A stretch of 64,000 nt of DNA. Source: a virus. Below, piece by piece: positions 57,161 through 63,897 of this stretch. The notes beneath the pieces are model-generated. The model was not told where the DNA came from. It saw only the letters and a list, made by a program, of their open reading frames with translations, and did not search any database. Location: the IMG/VR virus record IMGVR_UViG_3300027759_000067, positions 1-64,000 of that record; one strand, written 5' to 3'. Within the stretch, counting starts at the first letter, position 1. Every line of letters starts with the position of its first letter. The position numbers and the translations under genes were made by a program.

Positions 57161-57391
57161 TTACAACGGAAGTGGTACTCCTAATAACCCTATAGCATAT
57201 ATGGCTAATAGTACTGCATTGACAATGACCAAGTTCATCTCCCGTATCCGCATAGCCCAGATCATATACACTAGAGCACCTAGGTTCAATAGCATAATGT
57301 TCAAGGGATCTATACGCAAACTGGTACATAGGGCACCGGCAATGACCAAAGCCATGCCAGTCCACTTCAATATGTTATTAAGCAAGAGCAT
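57161..57391 (-). CDS. Three-span small membrane protein
   Basis: A 76-residue protein with three hydrophobic segments (WTGMALVIAGALCTSL, NIMLLNLGALVYMIWAM and VIVNAVLLAIYAIGLLGV). The half-transporter-like size recalls SemiSWEET or PnuC fragments, but no signature is seen. It overlaps the upstream gene by 14 bp and ends an operon of three. Confidence 0.62.
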   Translation of the reverse strand: MLLLNNILKWTGMALVIAGALCTSLRIDPLNIMLLNLGALVYMIWAMRIREMNLVIVNAVLLAIYAIGLLGVPLPL

Positions 57392-57749
57392 TCTCCCGAT
57401 CCACTTGCTCGCTCAATGCAGCGAACTTCTTGCTTAGTCGATATACTTGAGCCTTGGCTTCTTTCATAGCCTCGTCAATGAAGTCCTCGGCAGTCCCGTC
57501 ACTAAGGACTTCGCGGGCATCTTCGTATAAGCATCCCCCAAGGTAGGCACTGCCCAACTCGAGCCCTTCGACGAGTACACGTACCCGCAACATGAACCAT
57601 TCGTAGGTCCCGTTGTCAATCTTACGGAGGATCTCGTCGATGTTGTCGTCTTCGAAATGATCCCTGGGGTTAATATCTTCATAGGTCTTATCCACAATTA
57701 CGGTAAAGCCATCACGCTCAAAACGCTCAATTAGATCATAGTGTTGCAT
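57378..57749 (-). CDS. Conserved acidic early protein
   Basis: A 123-residue protein: YDLIERFERDGFTVIVDKTYEDINPRDHFEDDNIDEILRKIDNGTYEWFMLRVRVLVEGLELGSAYLGGC. A recurrent phage family; the strongly conserved YEWFMLRVRV strand suggests a stable fold. Its ATG overlaps the upstream stop by one base. Function unknown. Confidence 0.65.
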   Translation of the reverse strand: MQHYDLIERFERDGFTVIVDKTYEDINPRDHFEDDNIDEILRKIDNGTYEWFMLRVRVLVEGLELGSAYLGGCLYEDAREVLSDGTAEDFIDEAMKEAKAQVYRLSKKFAALSEQVDRENALA

Positions 57750-58036
57750 TATGCCAATTCCTTTTCAGTTAATGTAAGCATATTCGCAGGCACCCTCCAC
57801 AGGCCCATGTTAGTCTTAACTGTGACGAACTTGATAGCAATCTTCTCTACAGTGCCCTGCATGACTCGGCCTGTCTTAGAACTAGTGAAACTGACCTCGT
57901 CGCCGTAGCGTAGGCTTCGCTTGTTCTTCTCCATAAGGCGTGCTCGTGCAAACTTGACAGCATCTATGATCGATGTCAATTCATCGTTGGTAAAGCCGCT
58001 TTGCAAGATTGCGGTGTTGATCTGCGTAATGTTCAT
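57749..58036 (-). CDS. Conserved early protein with KOW/SH3-like barrel
   Basis: A 95-residue protein: a helical N-terminus (INTAILQSGFTNDELTSIIDAVKFARARLM), then RYGDEVSFTSSKTGRVMQGTVEKIAIKFVTVKTNMGLWRVPANML. The second part looks like a small KOW/SH3-like barrel. The family is common in phages of very different hosts. A nucleic-acid or ribosome-related role is possible. First gene of a three-gene operon. Confidence 0.65.
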   Translation of the reverse strand: MNITQINTAILQSGFTNDELTSIIDAVKFARARLMEKNKRSLRYGDEVSFTSSKTGRVMQGTVEKIAIKFVTVKTNMGLWRVPANMLTLTEKELA

Positions 58037-58063
58037 CTCATGCTCCTTAGTGTGTAAGTATGT

Positions 58064-58092
58064 ATTATAACGCCGTTAGGCACTCTTGTCAA
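58064..58092 (-). promoter_or_regulatory. Early sigma70 promoter
   Basis: TTGACA, spacer AGAGTGCCTAACGGCGT, TATAAT. Confidence 0.9.
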
Positions 58093-58334
58093 CCTAATAC
58101 CACTACACGACGAACGGACTCTAGGTAGTCGCCAGTCTCTTCGTCGTAGCAGTCCTCGTCGTCAACCAGCTTGTCCATGCGGTGGTACTCACTGAACTCT
58201 ACAACACCTTCACTTACCTCGCCTACCTTGGGCGCTACAGTAGTGCGCCAGTGGTCGCCGTAACTGTAGGCAAAGTGTACTTCAGCGTTGGGGTCCAAAT
58301 ACTCTAGCTGCTCTATTAGTTGAAATACTTGCAT
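58089..58334 (-). CDS. Small early protein
   Basis: An 81-residue protein, MQVFQLIEQLEYLDPNAEVHFAYSYGDHWRTTVAPKVGEV, with an acidic second half. The LIEQLE.LDPNAEV start is a common phage pattern. The end of the gene touches the next promoter's -35 box. Function unknown. Confidence 0.62.
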   Translation of the reverse strand: MQVFQLIEQLEYLDPNAEVHFAYSYGDHWRTTVAPKVGEVSEGVVEFSEYHRMDKLVDDEDCYDEETGDYLESVRRVVVLG

Positions 58335-58360
58335 GACTGCTCCTTAGTGTGTAAGTGCTA

Positions 58361-58389
58361 ATTATAGCGTGGTTTTACCAATGTGTCAA
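58361..58389 (-). promoter_or_regulatory. Early sigma70 promoter (GGTAAAACC class)
   Basis: TTGACA, spacer CATTGGTAAAACCACGC, TATAAT. Confidence 0.9.
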
Positions 58390-58400
58390 CCAAAGACCCT

Positions 58401-58619
58401 TTAGCAGTCAGGGTCAAAGTCTGCCCACTCTTGCTCTTCATCGGGCTGACCGTCGTAGTCCTCGTCGTCTTCATCAAAACGCTCGCTCAACTCGTTGGCA
58501 TCTAGCAGGTCTTCAACTTCGCTTTCGCTCATGAAAGCGATGCACATGTCAACCACTTGCTCGTGAGTGATAACACCCTGATCTAGCAAGTCGTATAGTC
58601 TCTCTCTAGCTTTAGTCAT
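58401..58619 (-). CDS. Small acidic early protein
   Basis: A 72-residue protein: a helical N-terminus (ARERLYDLLDQGVITHEQVVDMCIAFMSESEVEDLLDANEL) and a highly acidic tail (DEDDEDYDGQPDEEQEWADFDPDC). Acidic tails of this sort occur in DNA-mimic or polymerase-binding phage proteins; the role here is unknown. A recurrent phage family. Confidence 0.6.
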   Translation of the reverse strand: MTKARERLYDLLDQGVITHEQVVDMCIAFMSESEVEDLLDANELSERFDEDDEDYDGQPDEEQEWADFDPDC

Positions 58620-58643
58620 CTCTGCTCCTTAGTGTATGCGTGT

Positions 58644-58672
58644 ATTATAGCAGTCTTTTACTGATTTGTCAA
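58644..58672 (-). promoter_or_regulatory. Early sigma70 promoter overlapping a gene end
   Basis: TTGACA, spacer AATCAGTAAAAGACTGC (CAGT/ACTG palindrome), TATAAT. The -35 side lies in the last codons of the GIY-YIG-like gene. Confidence 0.88.
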
Positions 58673-59008
58673 GTCACCGCGAATGTCCGTGTTCAGCATA
58701 GGGTTAATCAAACGTCGTAGCTCAACTTCCCGCCGGTGAGCAGCAGCCTTACCACGTATGATCTCATGCACACGGATCTCAATCTCCGACTTGTCAGATA
58801 ACTCACGCAAAGCCACGCACAATGCCCAGTCCTTGTTCTCAGTCTTAGCACGGTAGAAATGCTTGTTAGCACGTACACGCACGCTCTTGAGTACAGTGCT
58901 CTCAGTCTTGGCAGTGACACCAATGTAGTTCATGCCATTGACTACGAGCTCATAGATGATGTGATTGCGATCTACACGTTTCTTGCGAGTGTTAAGTTCT
59001 TTGTTCAT
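58658..59008 (-). CDS. GIY-YIG-like nuclease-fold early protein
   Basis: A 116-residue protein from the ATG at 59008 (MNKELNTRKKRVDRNHIIYELVVNGMNYIGVTAKT). The Y-E-L...NYIG pair and RVRANKHFYRA, VHEIIRGKAAAHRREVELRRLINPMLNTD match the GIY-YIG fold order (catalytic Arg and Glu present). The ATG is 6 nt after TATAAT, so the mRNA may be leaderless. It could be a homing or host-DNA-cutting nuclease. First gene of the early region nearest the gene-free stretch. Confidence 0.6.
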   Translation of the reverse strand: MNKELNTRKKRVDRNHIIYELVVNGMNYIGVTAKTESTVLKSVRVRANKHFYRAKTENKDWALCVALRELSDKSEIEIRVHEIIRGKAAAHRREVELRRLINPMLNTDIRGDLTNQ

Positions 59009-59014
59009 GTGTGT

Positions 59015-59043
59015 ATTATAGCGTGGTTTTACCATTCTGTCAA
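59015..59043 (-). promoter_or_regulatory. Early sigma70 promoter (GGTAAAACC class)
   Basis: TTGACA, spacer GAATGGTAAAACCACGC, TATAAT. It is the rightmost early promoter. Confidence 0.9.
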
Positions 59044-59555
59044 CCCCATAATGCCTTAAGGGTTATTTGTTGTCTTTTCACCACATTGCCGGCACTCCAC
59101 GCCAGGTTAACATAACGCCAAAAGAAAACCTGATACCCTACTCGGATACCAGGTCTCTTAGTCAGCATACTTAGCAAGTCTCTAGCACACTGCCCGTTCA
59201 GCTTGTTCCAGTATACACTTGTTATACGAGCCTTTACCACCGGAAGTCGTGGTCACTGATTCGACTCAAATAGCGTACAATCTATGACTGTACTCAATAT
59301 AACCATATAAACTGCTTGGCTTCCGGTCCGTTGAGTTTATATCTTATATCTATCTCCAAGTCTACGGTTTCGATATACATTAGACATTGTGGAATTCACT
59401 GTCTACAACAGTTAAGTCTAGTGTATAGTATAACATACTTATAAGGTTTGGACAACACAGTGTAGATCTCGTGTAGTCTATACACAACATTGACAATATA
59501 TAGTGTATAAACTGATGCTAGAATGGAGACCAAACAGGCTCAGAATCGTGGATTT

Positions 59556-59735
59556 ACGGTGGAGAAATGGTCAAAAATCCCAGAAATCCCACCGTTTTGG
59601 CTCAATTTTCACAGTAAATCTACAGTAGATCTATAGTGATTTTAGATTTCTGCATGGTGGGGATGAGAGGCTATCGTACAATACTCCCACCATAGACCAA
59701 AGAAAATCACAGTATAGATCGTTTATTCTTTGGTC
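59556..59735. repeat. Three consecutive perfect inverted repeats
   Basis: ACGGTGG/CCACCGT (59556-59562, 59589-59595), ATGGTGGG/CCCACCAT (59654-59661, 59686-59693) and GACCAAAGAA/TTCTTTGGTC (59695-59704, 59726-59735). All three have a similar span of about 40 nt, and the last two are only 1 nt apart. Confidence 0.75.
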
Positions 59736-59750
59736 TTCCCAGGCCGTTGC

Positions 59751-59903
59751 AGCGGGGTATTTGTGTAGGTGTATACAGCGGGGTATTAGGATGTATATAG
59801 TCTAATGTTAGTATGTATAGATCATGCTGTCACACGCTGTCACTACTACATTCGGCAAGTGTATACAGCGGGGTATTAGTGTGTAAGTGTATAGTGGGGT
59901 ATT
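59751..59903 (+). repeat. Iteron-like AGCGGGGTATT repeats with 26-bp spacing
   Basis: Copies at 59751, 59777, 59867 and 59893 (the last AGTGGGGTATT). The first and second, and the third and fourth, are each 26 bp apart. The linkers are alike (TGTGTAGGTGTATAC and AGTGTGTAAGTGTAT). A further copy lies on the minus strand at 54216-54226. Confidence 0.7.
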
Positions 59904-59905
59904 GA

Positions 59906-59986
59906 TCACCAATTCATTTTATCGCATACATAAGCAGTTGCAAGTATAATCAATGGTGCGCCAATAATAGATAGTAGTTCTAACAT
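59906..59986 (-). CDS. 26-residue membrane micro-peptide under a late box
   Basis: MLELLSIIGAPLIILATAYV then CDKMNW and stop. A single hydrophobic span; AAGGAG lies 8 nt before the ATG, and a minus-strand TAAATA (60020-60015) lies upstream. A ribosome site plus a late box argue it is real. A late small membrane peptide might relate to lysis; unproven. Confidence 0.5.
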   Translation of the reverse strand: MLELLSIIGAPLIILATAYVCDKMNW

Positions 59987-60014
59987 AGTATATTCTCCTT
60001 TTTTGTTATATAAG

Positions 60015-60020
60015 TATTTA
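60015..60020 (-). promoter_or_regulatory. Late promoter box (minus strand)
   Basis: ATTAAATA reading leftward, about 29 nt before the micro-peptide ATG, with a leader containing AAGGAG. Confidence 0.5.
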
Positions 60021-60077
60021 ATATTGTTATTAAAAAAATATCTGCTGCAGATGCTAGTGCATTATGTCAGGGTATGG

Positions 60078-60083
60078 TAAATA
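60078..60083 (+). promoter_or_regulatory. Late promoter box
   Basis: GGTAAATA lies 31 nt before the ATG at 60114 of the fibre-like gene. Confidence 0.5.
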
Positions 60084-60113
60084 TTGATTATAAACTTATA
60101 TAGAAGCAACACA

Positions 60114-60932
60114 ATGGCATTACCATCATTTCCAGGGCCGATAAGCCTAAGTCAACTACAAACTGAGTTTGGAGGTACTAATCCCATAAGACTAGGTGGA
60201 GAGTATCATGCAGGGCAAGGGTTAGTAGCACCTGGGCTCAGTGGATACCCTATTGTTGATGGTGTTAGTACAAAAACATTAATACCCAGTGGCACCACAA
60301 GCAGGATCAGTTTAGGTAATTTCTTTGGAGGGGACGTCACAGAGTTTTATTTTGTAGCAGATTATATAATATTAACCTATTATTTTGCCACTGGATTAGA
60401 TTTAGACACACGTACACGTATGACCAGTCCGTATTCTGCAGGCACATATGTAGGGTGGGGGCAAAGTGGAAGTGGACAAACTCGAGCTGAAGATCTCGCA
60501 TATCCAGAATACAGTCAAGATCTACCCAATGGAGCAATAGCCTTACTATGGGCAGGGGATAACACAAATACAGGGTTAGAATCAGTTCAAATCAACGTAG
60601 CAAATATTCGTTCGTACTATGGTAACACCACCATAAGTCTTGATCTAAGGGCACAATGGTATATGACAGTAGGAACCACGCCGGTAAAAATACAAGCTGA
60701 CCTGTACAAAGGTGGAACCATGGTATATTCCAGTGGGAACTTCACCTGGACCAACCCCACTGCTACCAGCAGTTTATTAGACATTGCTTCGGGAGAAGTT
60801 GCTGCCAGTATCATCAGAGGGCCCACATTTGGTGGCGATCCGGATAATGGGTTCAGTGAGATTGGTACTAGTGTAGCTGTTATGACCTACAACACATTAT
60901 CCGGAGTAGGCCGCTTTGACATGACGGGTTAA
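60114..60932 (+). CDS. Phage tail/fibre adaptor-like virion protein
   Basis: A 272-residue protein from the ATG at 60114 (MALPSFPGPISLSQLQTEFGG); a TTG at 60084 overlaps the promoter and is rejected. The N-terminal GPISLSQLQTEFGGTNPIRLGGEY and PSGTTSRISLGNFFGG form the recurrent adaptor found on many phage fibre proteins. The rest is beta-sandwich. It overlaps the convergent methyltransferase gene by 4 bp. Confidence 0.65.
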   Translation: MALPSFPGPISLSQLQTEFGGTNPIRLGGEYHAGQGLVAPGLSGYPIVDGVSTKTLIPSGTTSRISLGNFFGGDVTEFYFVADYIILTYYFATGLDLDTRTRMTSPYSAGTYVGWGQSGSGQTRAEDLAYPEYSQDLPNGAIALLWAGDNTNTGLESVQINVANIRSYYGNTTISLDLRAQWYMTVGTTPVKIQADLYKGGTMVYSSGNFTWTNPTATSSLLDIASGEVAASIIRGPTFGGDPDNGFSEIGTSVAVMTYNTLSGVGRFDMTG

Positions 60933-61588
60933 GTAATCAACCAGTGATTAATACTAGGTTTAATTTTAGGTCTACGACTGGACATTATAGCTTCTCTAGT
61001 CCACAGATACATATAGCGTTCAGCGTGTCCGGGAATCCAATCACTGATGTTATATAAGTAGTTCTGTTCAAGATTAACAGGGTTATTAAACAAGTTCAGT
61101 TGTCTATAGTCGCCGGAAGTAATAATGTTATTATCAGCGTAGGTATGTGAAGTAAGCAAGAGATATTTTATATTACTTTTAAGGAAGTTATCAAAGAAGT
61201 GATTGATATCCTCAAAGCTAAGATGCATCAAGCAATCTCTACATATCATAAGATCAGCAATGGGTAGTGGATCTTTAGTTATATCCAGTTGACTCCAGGT
61301 ATGTTCTGGGAATTTAGTTTTTAGGTCATTGATCAGAGGTTCGACTATGTCAGCGCCGTGATATTTGTAGTTGTTCAGTTGTGCCAATACTAATGGCATC
61401 CAATTAAAGTCTCCGCAGGCAGCGTCCAAGATAGTGTATATATTCAGTTCTTTGATGATATTAGGTAGTTCTTTAACTAGATTTTCTGTATAGAGTAGGC
61501 TACTGCCCGGACCGCTGTAGGTATTTGGATCTGAGTCTTTATTAGTCCAGAACTGTGTTTGATATATGTTGGTAAAGTGTTCTTGCAT
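60929..61588 (-). CDS. Class I SAM-dependent methyltransferase
   Basis: A 219-residue protein: motif I TILDAACGDFNWMPLV near residues 52-67, YHGADIVEPLI, LDITKDPLPIADLMICRDCLMHL and YLLLTSHTYA. The substrate is unknown. With nearby glycan genes a sugar or small-molecule methyltransferase is most likely. The ATG lies exactly 6 nt after a minus-strand late box. Confidence 0.72.
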   Translation of the reverse strand: MQEHFTNIYQTQFWTNKDSDPNTYSGPGSSLLYTENLVKELPNIIKELNIYTILDAACGDFNWMPLVLAQLNNYKYHGADIVEPLINDLKTKFPEHTWSQLDITKDPLPIADLMICRDCLMHLSFEDINHFFDNFLKSNIKYLLLTSHTYADNNIITSGDYRQLNLFNNPVNLEQNYLYNISDWIPGHAERYMYLWTREAIMSSRRPKIKPSINHWLIT

Positions 61589-61593
61589 ACTGA

Positions 61594-61599
61594 TATTTA
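61594..61599 (-). promoter_or_regulatory. Late promoter box, zero-leader spacing (minus strand)
   Basis: AATAAATA reading leftward; the methyltransferase ATG at 61588 is exactly 6 nt after the box. Confidence 0.65.
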
Positions 61600-61646
61600 T
61601 TATACTAGTATATAACGGACATCAAATATTAATCAGTGTAGTGTGG

Positions 61647-61652
61647 TAAATA
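61647..61652 (+). promoter_or_regulatory. Late promoter box
   Basis: GGTAAATA, 25 nt before the ATG of the first fibre-tip paralogue. Confidence 0.5.
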
Positions 61653-61676
61653 CTGTTTAATCAGCAGAAATAAAGC

Positions 61677-62060
61677 ATGGCAACACTAACAGCAGCATTA
61701 ACGGGACTCACATATTCCAATAGTGGTTATACACAAACCACAACAGCTTGGATATACAGGAATCAGACCTGGACCAATGTCACGGCTAGTAGGGCGTTCG
61801 CCACACAATACACCAATAGTTTAACCTACCCTATAGAAGTAAGGGTTAGTGTTTATCAAGGGGCAGTAGCATCGTCGGCCAATCTAGTACAGTGTATTAT
61901 TAATAACACCCAGTACGTGGTGCAGTCGCAATTTTTTGGATTATCGTCATTGGCCTATGAAAGTCTAACGTTTCATGTACCGCCCAGTTCCATATATCAA
62001 GTAAATGTATTTGGTACACAGGGTAATCCCACATTAACCTCTTGGTGGGAGTTAAGATAG
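61677..62060 (+). CDS. Small beta-sandwich virion protein, paralogue 1
   Basis: A 127-residue protein (MATLTAALTGLTYSNSGYTQTTTAWIYRNQTW). It shares with the next two genes the order YTNS...PIEVRVSV, an Asn-rich middle, VPPSSIYQVNVFG and a final W-W-E. This suggests copies of one beta-sandwich module, probably a fibre tip or decoration. Confidence 0.55.
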   Translation: MATLTAALTGLTYSNSGYTQTTTAWIYRNQTWTNVTASRAFATQYTNSLTYPIEVRVSVYQGAVASSANLVQCIINNTQYVVQSQFFGLSSLAYESLTFHVPPSSIYQVNVFGTQGNPTLTSWWELR

Positions 62061-62061
62061 T

Positions 62062-62454
62062 ATGGCAGCAACCACATTCGGCAATGGTATAGTAACTTTT
62101 CCAGATGCCACAGTTCAAAGCACAGCAGGGGTTGAGTTTGGCAATTTTCTTCAATGCATACCCGAAGTTACCAATACAGCCATCAACACCACATATACCA
62201 ATAGTACAGGAAAATCGCAGTATTGGTTTGTCCGTGTTACCAATTCTTATAGTGGACTTGGAGCATTGACCGCTAATTTCATAGTAAATGGTAATACCAT
62301 ATCCAGTAACACCATTATCTACAATGTCAGTGGGTTTTTCACTTGGGTAGGGGGATTGGTCAAGAATGGGGAAACATATCAAGTTCAGGCCAGTGAATAT
62401 CTTGCTCGTGGCACACCCACTGCCACGTGGTTGAAATATGTTTCGGAAAATTAA
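62062..62454 (+). CDS. Small beta-sandwich virion protein, paralogue 2
   Basis: A 130-residue protein. The start MAATTFGNGIVTFPDATVQSTAG resembles fibre adaptors that begin with a periodic strand. The rest follows its neighbours (YTNSTGKSQYWFVRVTN, NGETYQVQASE, ATWLKY). It starts 1 nt after the first paralogue. Confidence 0.55.
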   Translation: MAATTFGNGIVTFPDATVQSTAGVEFGNFLQCIPEVTNTAINTTYTNSTGKSQYWFVRVTNSYSGLGALTANFIVNGNTISSNTIIYNVSGFFTWVGGLVKNGETYQVQASEYLARGTPTATWLKYVSEN

Positions 62455-62456
62455 CT

Positions 62457-62837
62457 ATGGCACAAGTAACACTAGGCGCAAGCACGTTAAAGTATGGAGA
62501 TAATACTCTACAAACATATCCACCATGGAAAAAGAGTATGGCCTGGACTGATTTATCGGGCAGTAGGGTTCTAGGTACATATTATACTGTACCAGCCACC
62601 ACCCCTGTTCGATGGGTATCAGTAGTAGCTGTGACCTCCAATCCCGGCGCAAACAATTTGACCATAGCCGCCTATATAGGCACAGGTGTTCTAACTCAGT
62701 ATAGAATTTCTTATAGTGCCAACAATGGTTATGGTAATGGTGTATATTTTTCAGTACCCCCGGGTCTGCCCTATACTGTCACTGCTTCGGAACTTGCTGG
62801 ATATACGCCCAGTATTTACTGGTATGAAATGTCATAA
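62457..62837 (+). CDS. Small beta-sandwich virion protein, paralogue 3
   Basis: A 126-residue protein from the ATG at 62457 (MAQVTLGASTLKYGDNTLQTYPPW), 2 nt after the upstream stop. RWVSVVAVTSNPGANNLTIAAYIG, VPPGLPYTVTASELAGYTPSIYWYEM repeats the pattern of its neighbours. The frame above 62457 lies in the previous gene. Confidence 0.55.
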   Translation: MAQVTLGASTLKYGDNTLQTYPPWKKSMAWTDLSGSRVLGTYYTVPATTPVRWVSVVAVTSNPGANNLTIAAYIGTGVLTQYRISYSANNGYGNGVYFSVPPGLPYTVTASELAGYTPSIYWYEMS

Positions 62838-62840
62838 ATA
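62835..62840 (+). promoter_or_regulatory. Late promoter box
   Basis: CATAAATA overlaps the stop of paralogue 3; the ATG at 62849 is 9 nt after the box. Confidence 0.6.
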
Positions 62841-62848
62841 TACACATT

Positions 62849-63142
62849 ATGAAACACTTTTTAAACCCTGTTACACAAGACATCTATGCCTACGAAGCTG
62901 ATGGTAGTCAAGATTCGATTATACCCAAAGATTACATCCCCTTAACAGATGCAGAAGTTGCAGCACATCGTGAGCAGCGTAGACAAGCTCATTTAGCCAC
63001 TATAACCTATGATCAATGGCGTAGAAGTTCATATCCTCCAATGGAAGACTATTTAGATGCTATAGTCAAGGGTGATCAAGCACTAATACAAAAGTATATT
63101 GATGCTTGTCTAGCTGTTAAAGCCCGATATCCCAAGCCTTAA
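62849..63142 (+). CDS. Tail-fibre-assembly-like small protein
   Basis: A 97-residue protein: MKHFLNPVTQDIYAYEADGSQDSIIPKDYIPLTDAEVAAHREQ, then ITYDQWRRSSYPPMEDYLDAIVKGDQALIQKYID. The order (short beta part, then helix with AHRE, then YPPMEDYLDA) is typical of phage tail fibre assembly/chaperone proteins that sit next to fibre genes. It overlaps the convergent gene by 4 bp. Confidence 0.6.
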   Translation: MKHFLNPVTQDIYAYEADGSQDSIIPKDYIPLTDAEVAAHREQRRQAHLATITYDQWRRSSYPPMEDYLDAIVKGDQALIQKYIDACLAVKARYPKP

Positions 63143-63897
63143 TTTGGTACGCCGATACTTCGAGCTGCTGGGTTAAGATTTGGGTTAGTCAACCATGTCC
63201 AATGATTAGCCTGTACAGGCGTTAGTCCAATATGGCTACGTGGAATAAAATAGTTGTCATCCCCAATACTCATTTGATCCACTATATTAGAAAACACAGA
63301 ATCCACCAATACCAAACTTTGGGCACGTTCTAAGATCATTAGCCAATCAAAGATGTTATCTGTTTTATCAGGTGTAATCTCAATAGTTTGCCAACCTTCG
63401 GGCACCATACTAGGGTCCCAACCTGCACGATGGTCTGACCCTTCTAGATGTACAACAACATAGTTAGGGTTGGTGACTAAACGATCGTACAATGCTTGTT
63501 CTCTAGCAGGGTTACGTGTAATACATCGGGCCAATTGCCATTTTTCAATAAAAGGAACACCTGTACGTAGGTATTTGTATTGATCAAACTTAGTATGTTG
63601 GAAGTATACTTCGTTATGGAAGTCCTGTCCAGTTAATGCTTGATATAGTGGAATGATCTCATCGCATTTAAAGTTCTTCAAACGTTTTAGTGGTTCTTCG
63701 TAGAAGAATGGACCCTGATCTGGAGCAACTGGTATCCATTTAATCCAAGGGCAAGCAGCAGTCATTTGATCAACCCAAGAGTCAATGATAGGCCAGTATA
63801 CTTCCCAACCTTCTCGATGATAATGATGTGCAATAGGTATGGAGATGATTATATCTCCGAGTCCTCTAGTTTGTATAAGTCCAAGCTTCTTAGCCAT
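63139..63897 (-). CDS. GT9-like (heptosyltransferase-type) glycosyltransferase
   Basis: A 252-residue protein: GLIQTRGLGDIIISIPIAHHYHREGWEVYWPI at the start resembles the GT9 N-terminal Rossmann half, where GLGD is the common motif. NYVVVHLEGSDHRAGWDP and LERAQSLVLVDSVFSNIVDQM near the end resemble the donor-binding half. It may modify a virion or host surface glycan. Its start directly adjoins the stop of a further gene running off the window. Confidence 0.62.
   Translation of the reverse strand: MAKKLGLIQTRGLGDIIISIPIAHHYHREGWEVYWPIIDSWVDQMTAACPWIKWIPVAPDQGPFFYEEPLKRLKNFKCDEIIPLYQALTGQDFHNEVYFQHTKFDQYKYLRTGVPFIEKWQLARCITRNPAREQALYDRLVTNPNYVVVHLEGSDHRAGWDPSMVPEGWQTIEITPDKTDNIFDWLMILERAQSLVLVDSVFSNIVDQMSIGDDNYFIPRSHIGLTPVQANHWTWLTNPNLNPAARSIGVPN

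Larger units (their letters stand above)
59044..59905. other. 860-bp gene-free regulatory or replication region
   Basis: No convincing gene on either strand. It holds a long-range inverted repeat ACCGGAAG/CTTCCGGT (59239-59246, 59320-59327) and three successive stem-loops (59556-59735). It also has GCTGTCAC repeats (59826-59833, 59836-59843) and four copies of AGCGGGGTATT or AGTGGGGTATT (59751-59903). It separates the leftward early region from the rightward late fibre genes. An origin or a transcription-control hub is possible. Confidence 0.6.

Noticed and set aside
57144-57365. A minus-strand open frame of 73 residues
   Set aside because: It lies in another frame of the three-span membrane protein gene, which has the better hydrophobic pattern and start.
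59040-59240. A 66-residue minus-strand open frame
   Set aside because: It runs through the -35 side of the rightmost early promoter, has no ribosome site and no family pattern.
47220-59748. CCCAGGCCGTT present at both ends of the early block, as if attachment sites
   Set aside because: An 11-bp match between two places in 64 kb is expected by chance, and no integrase is present.
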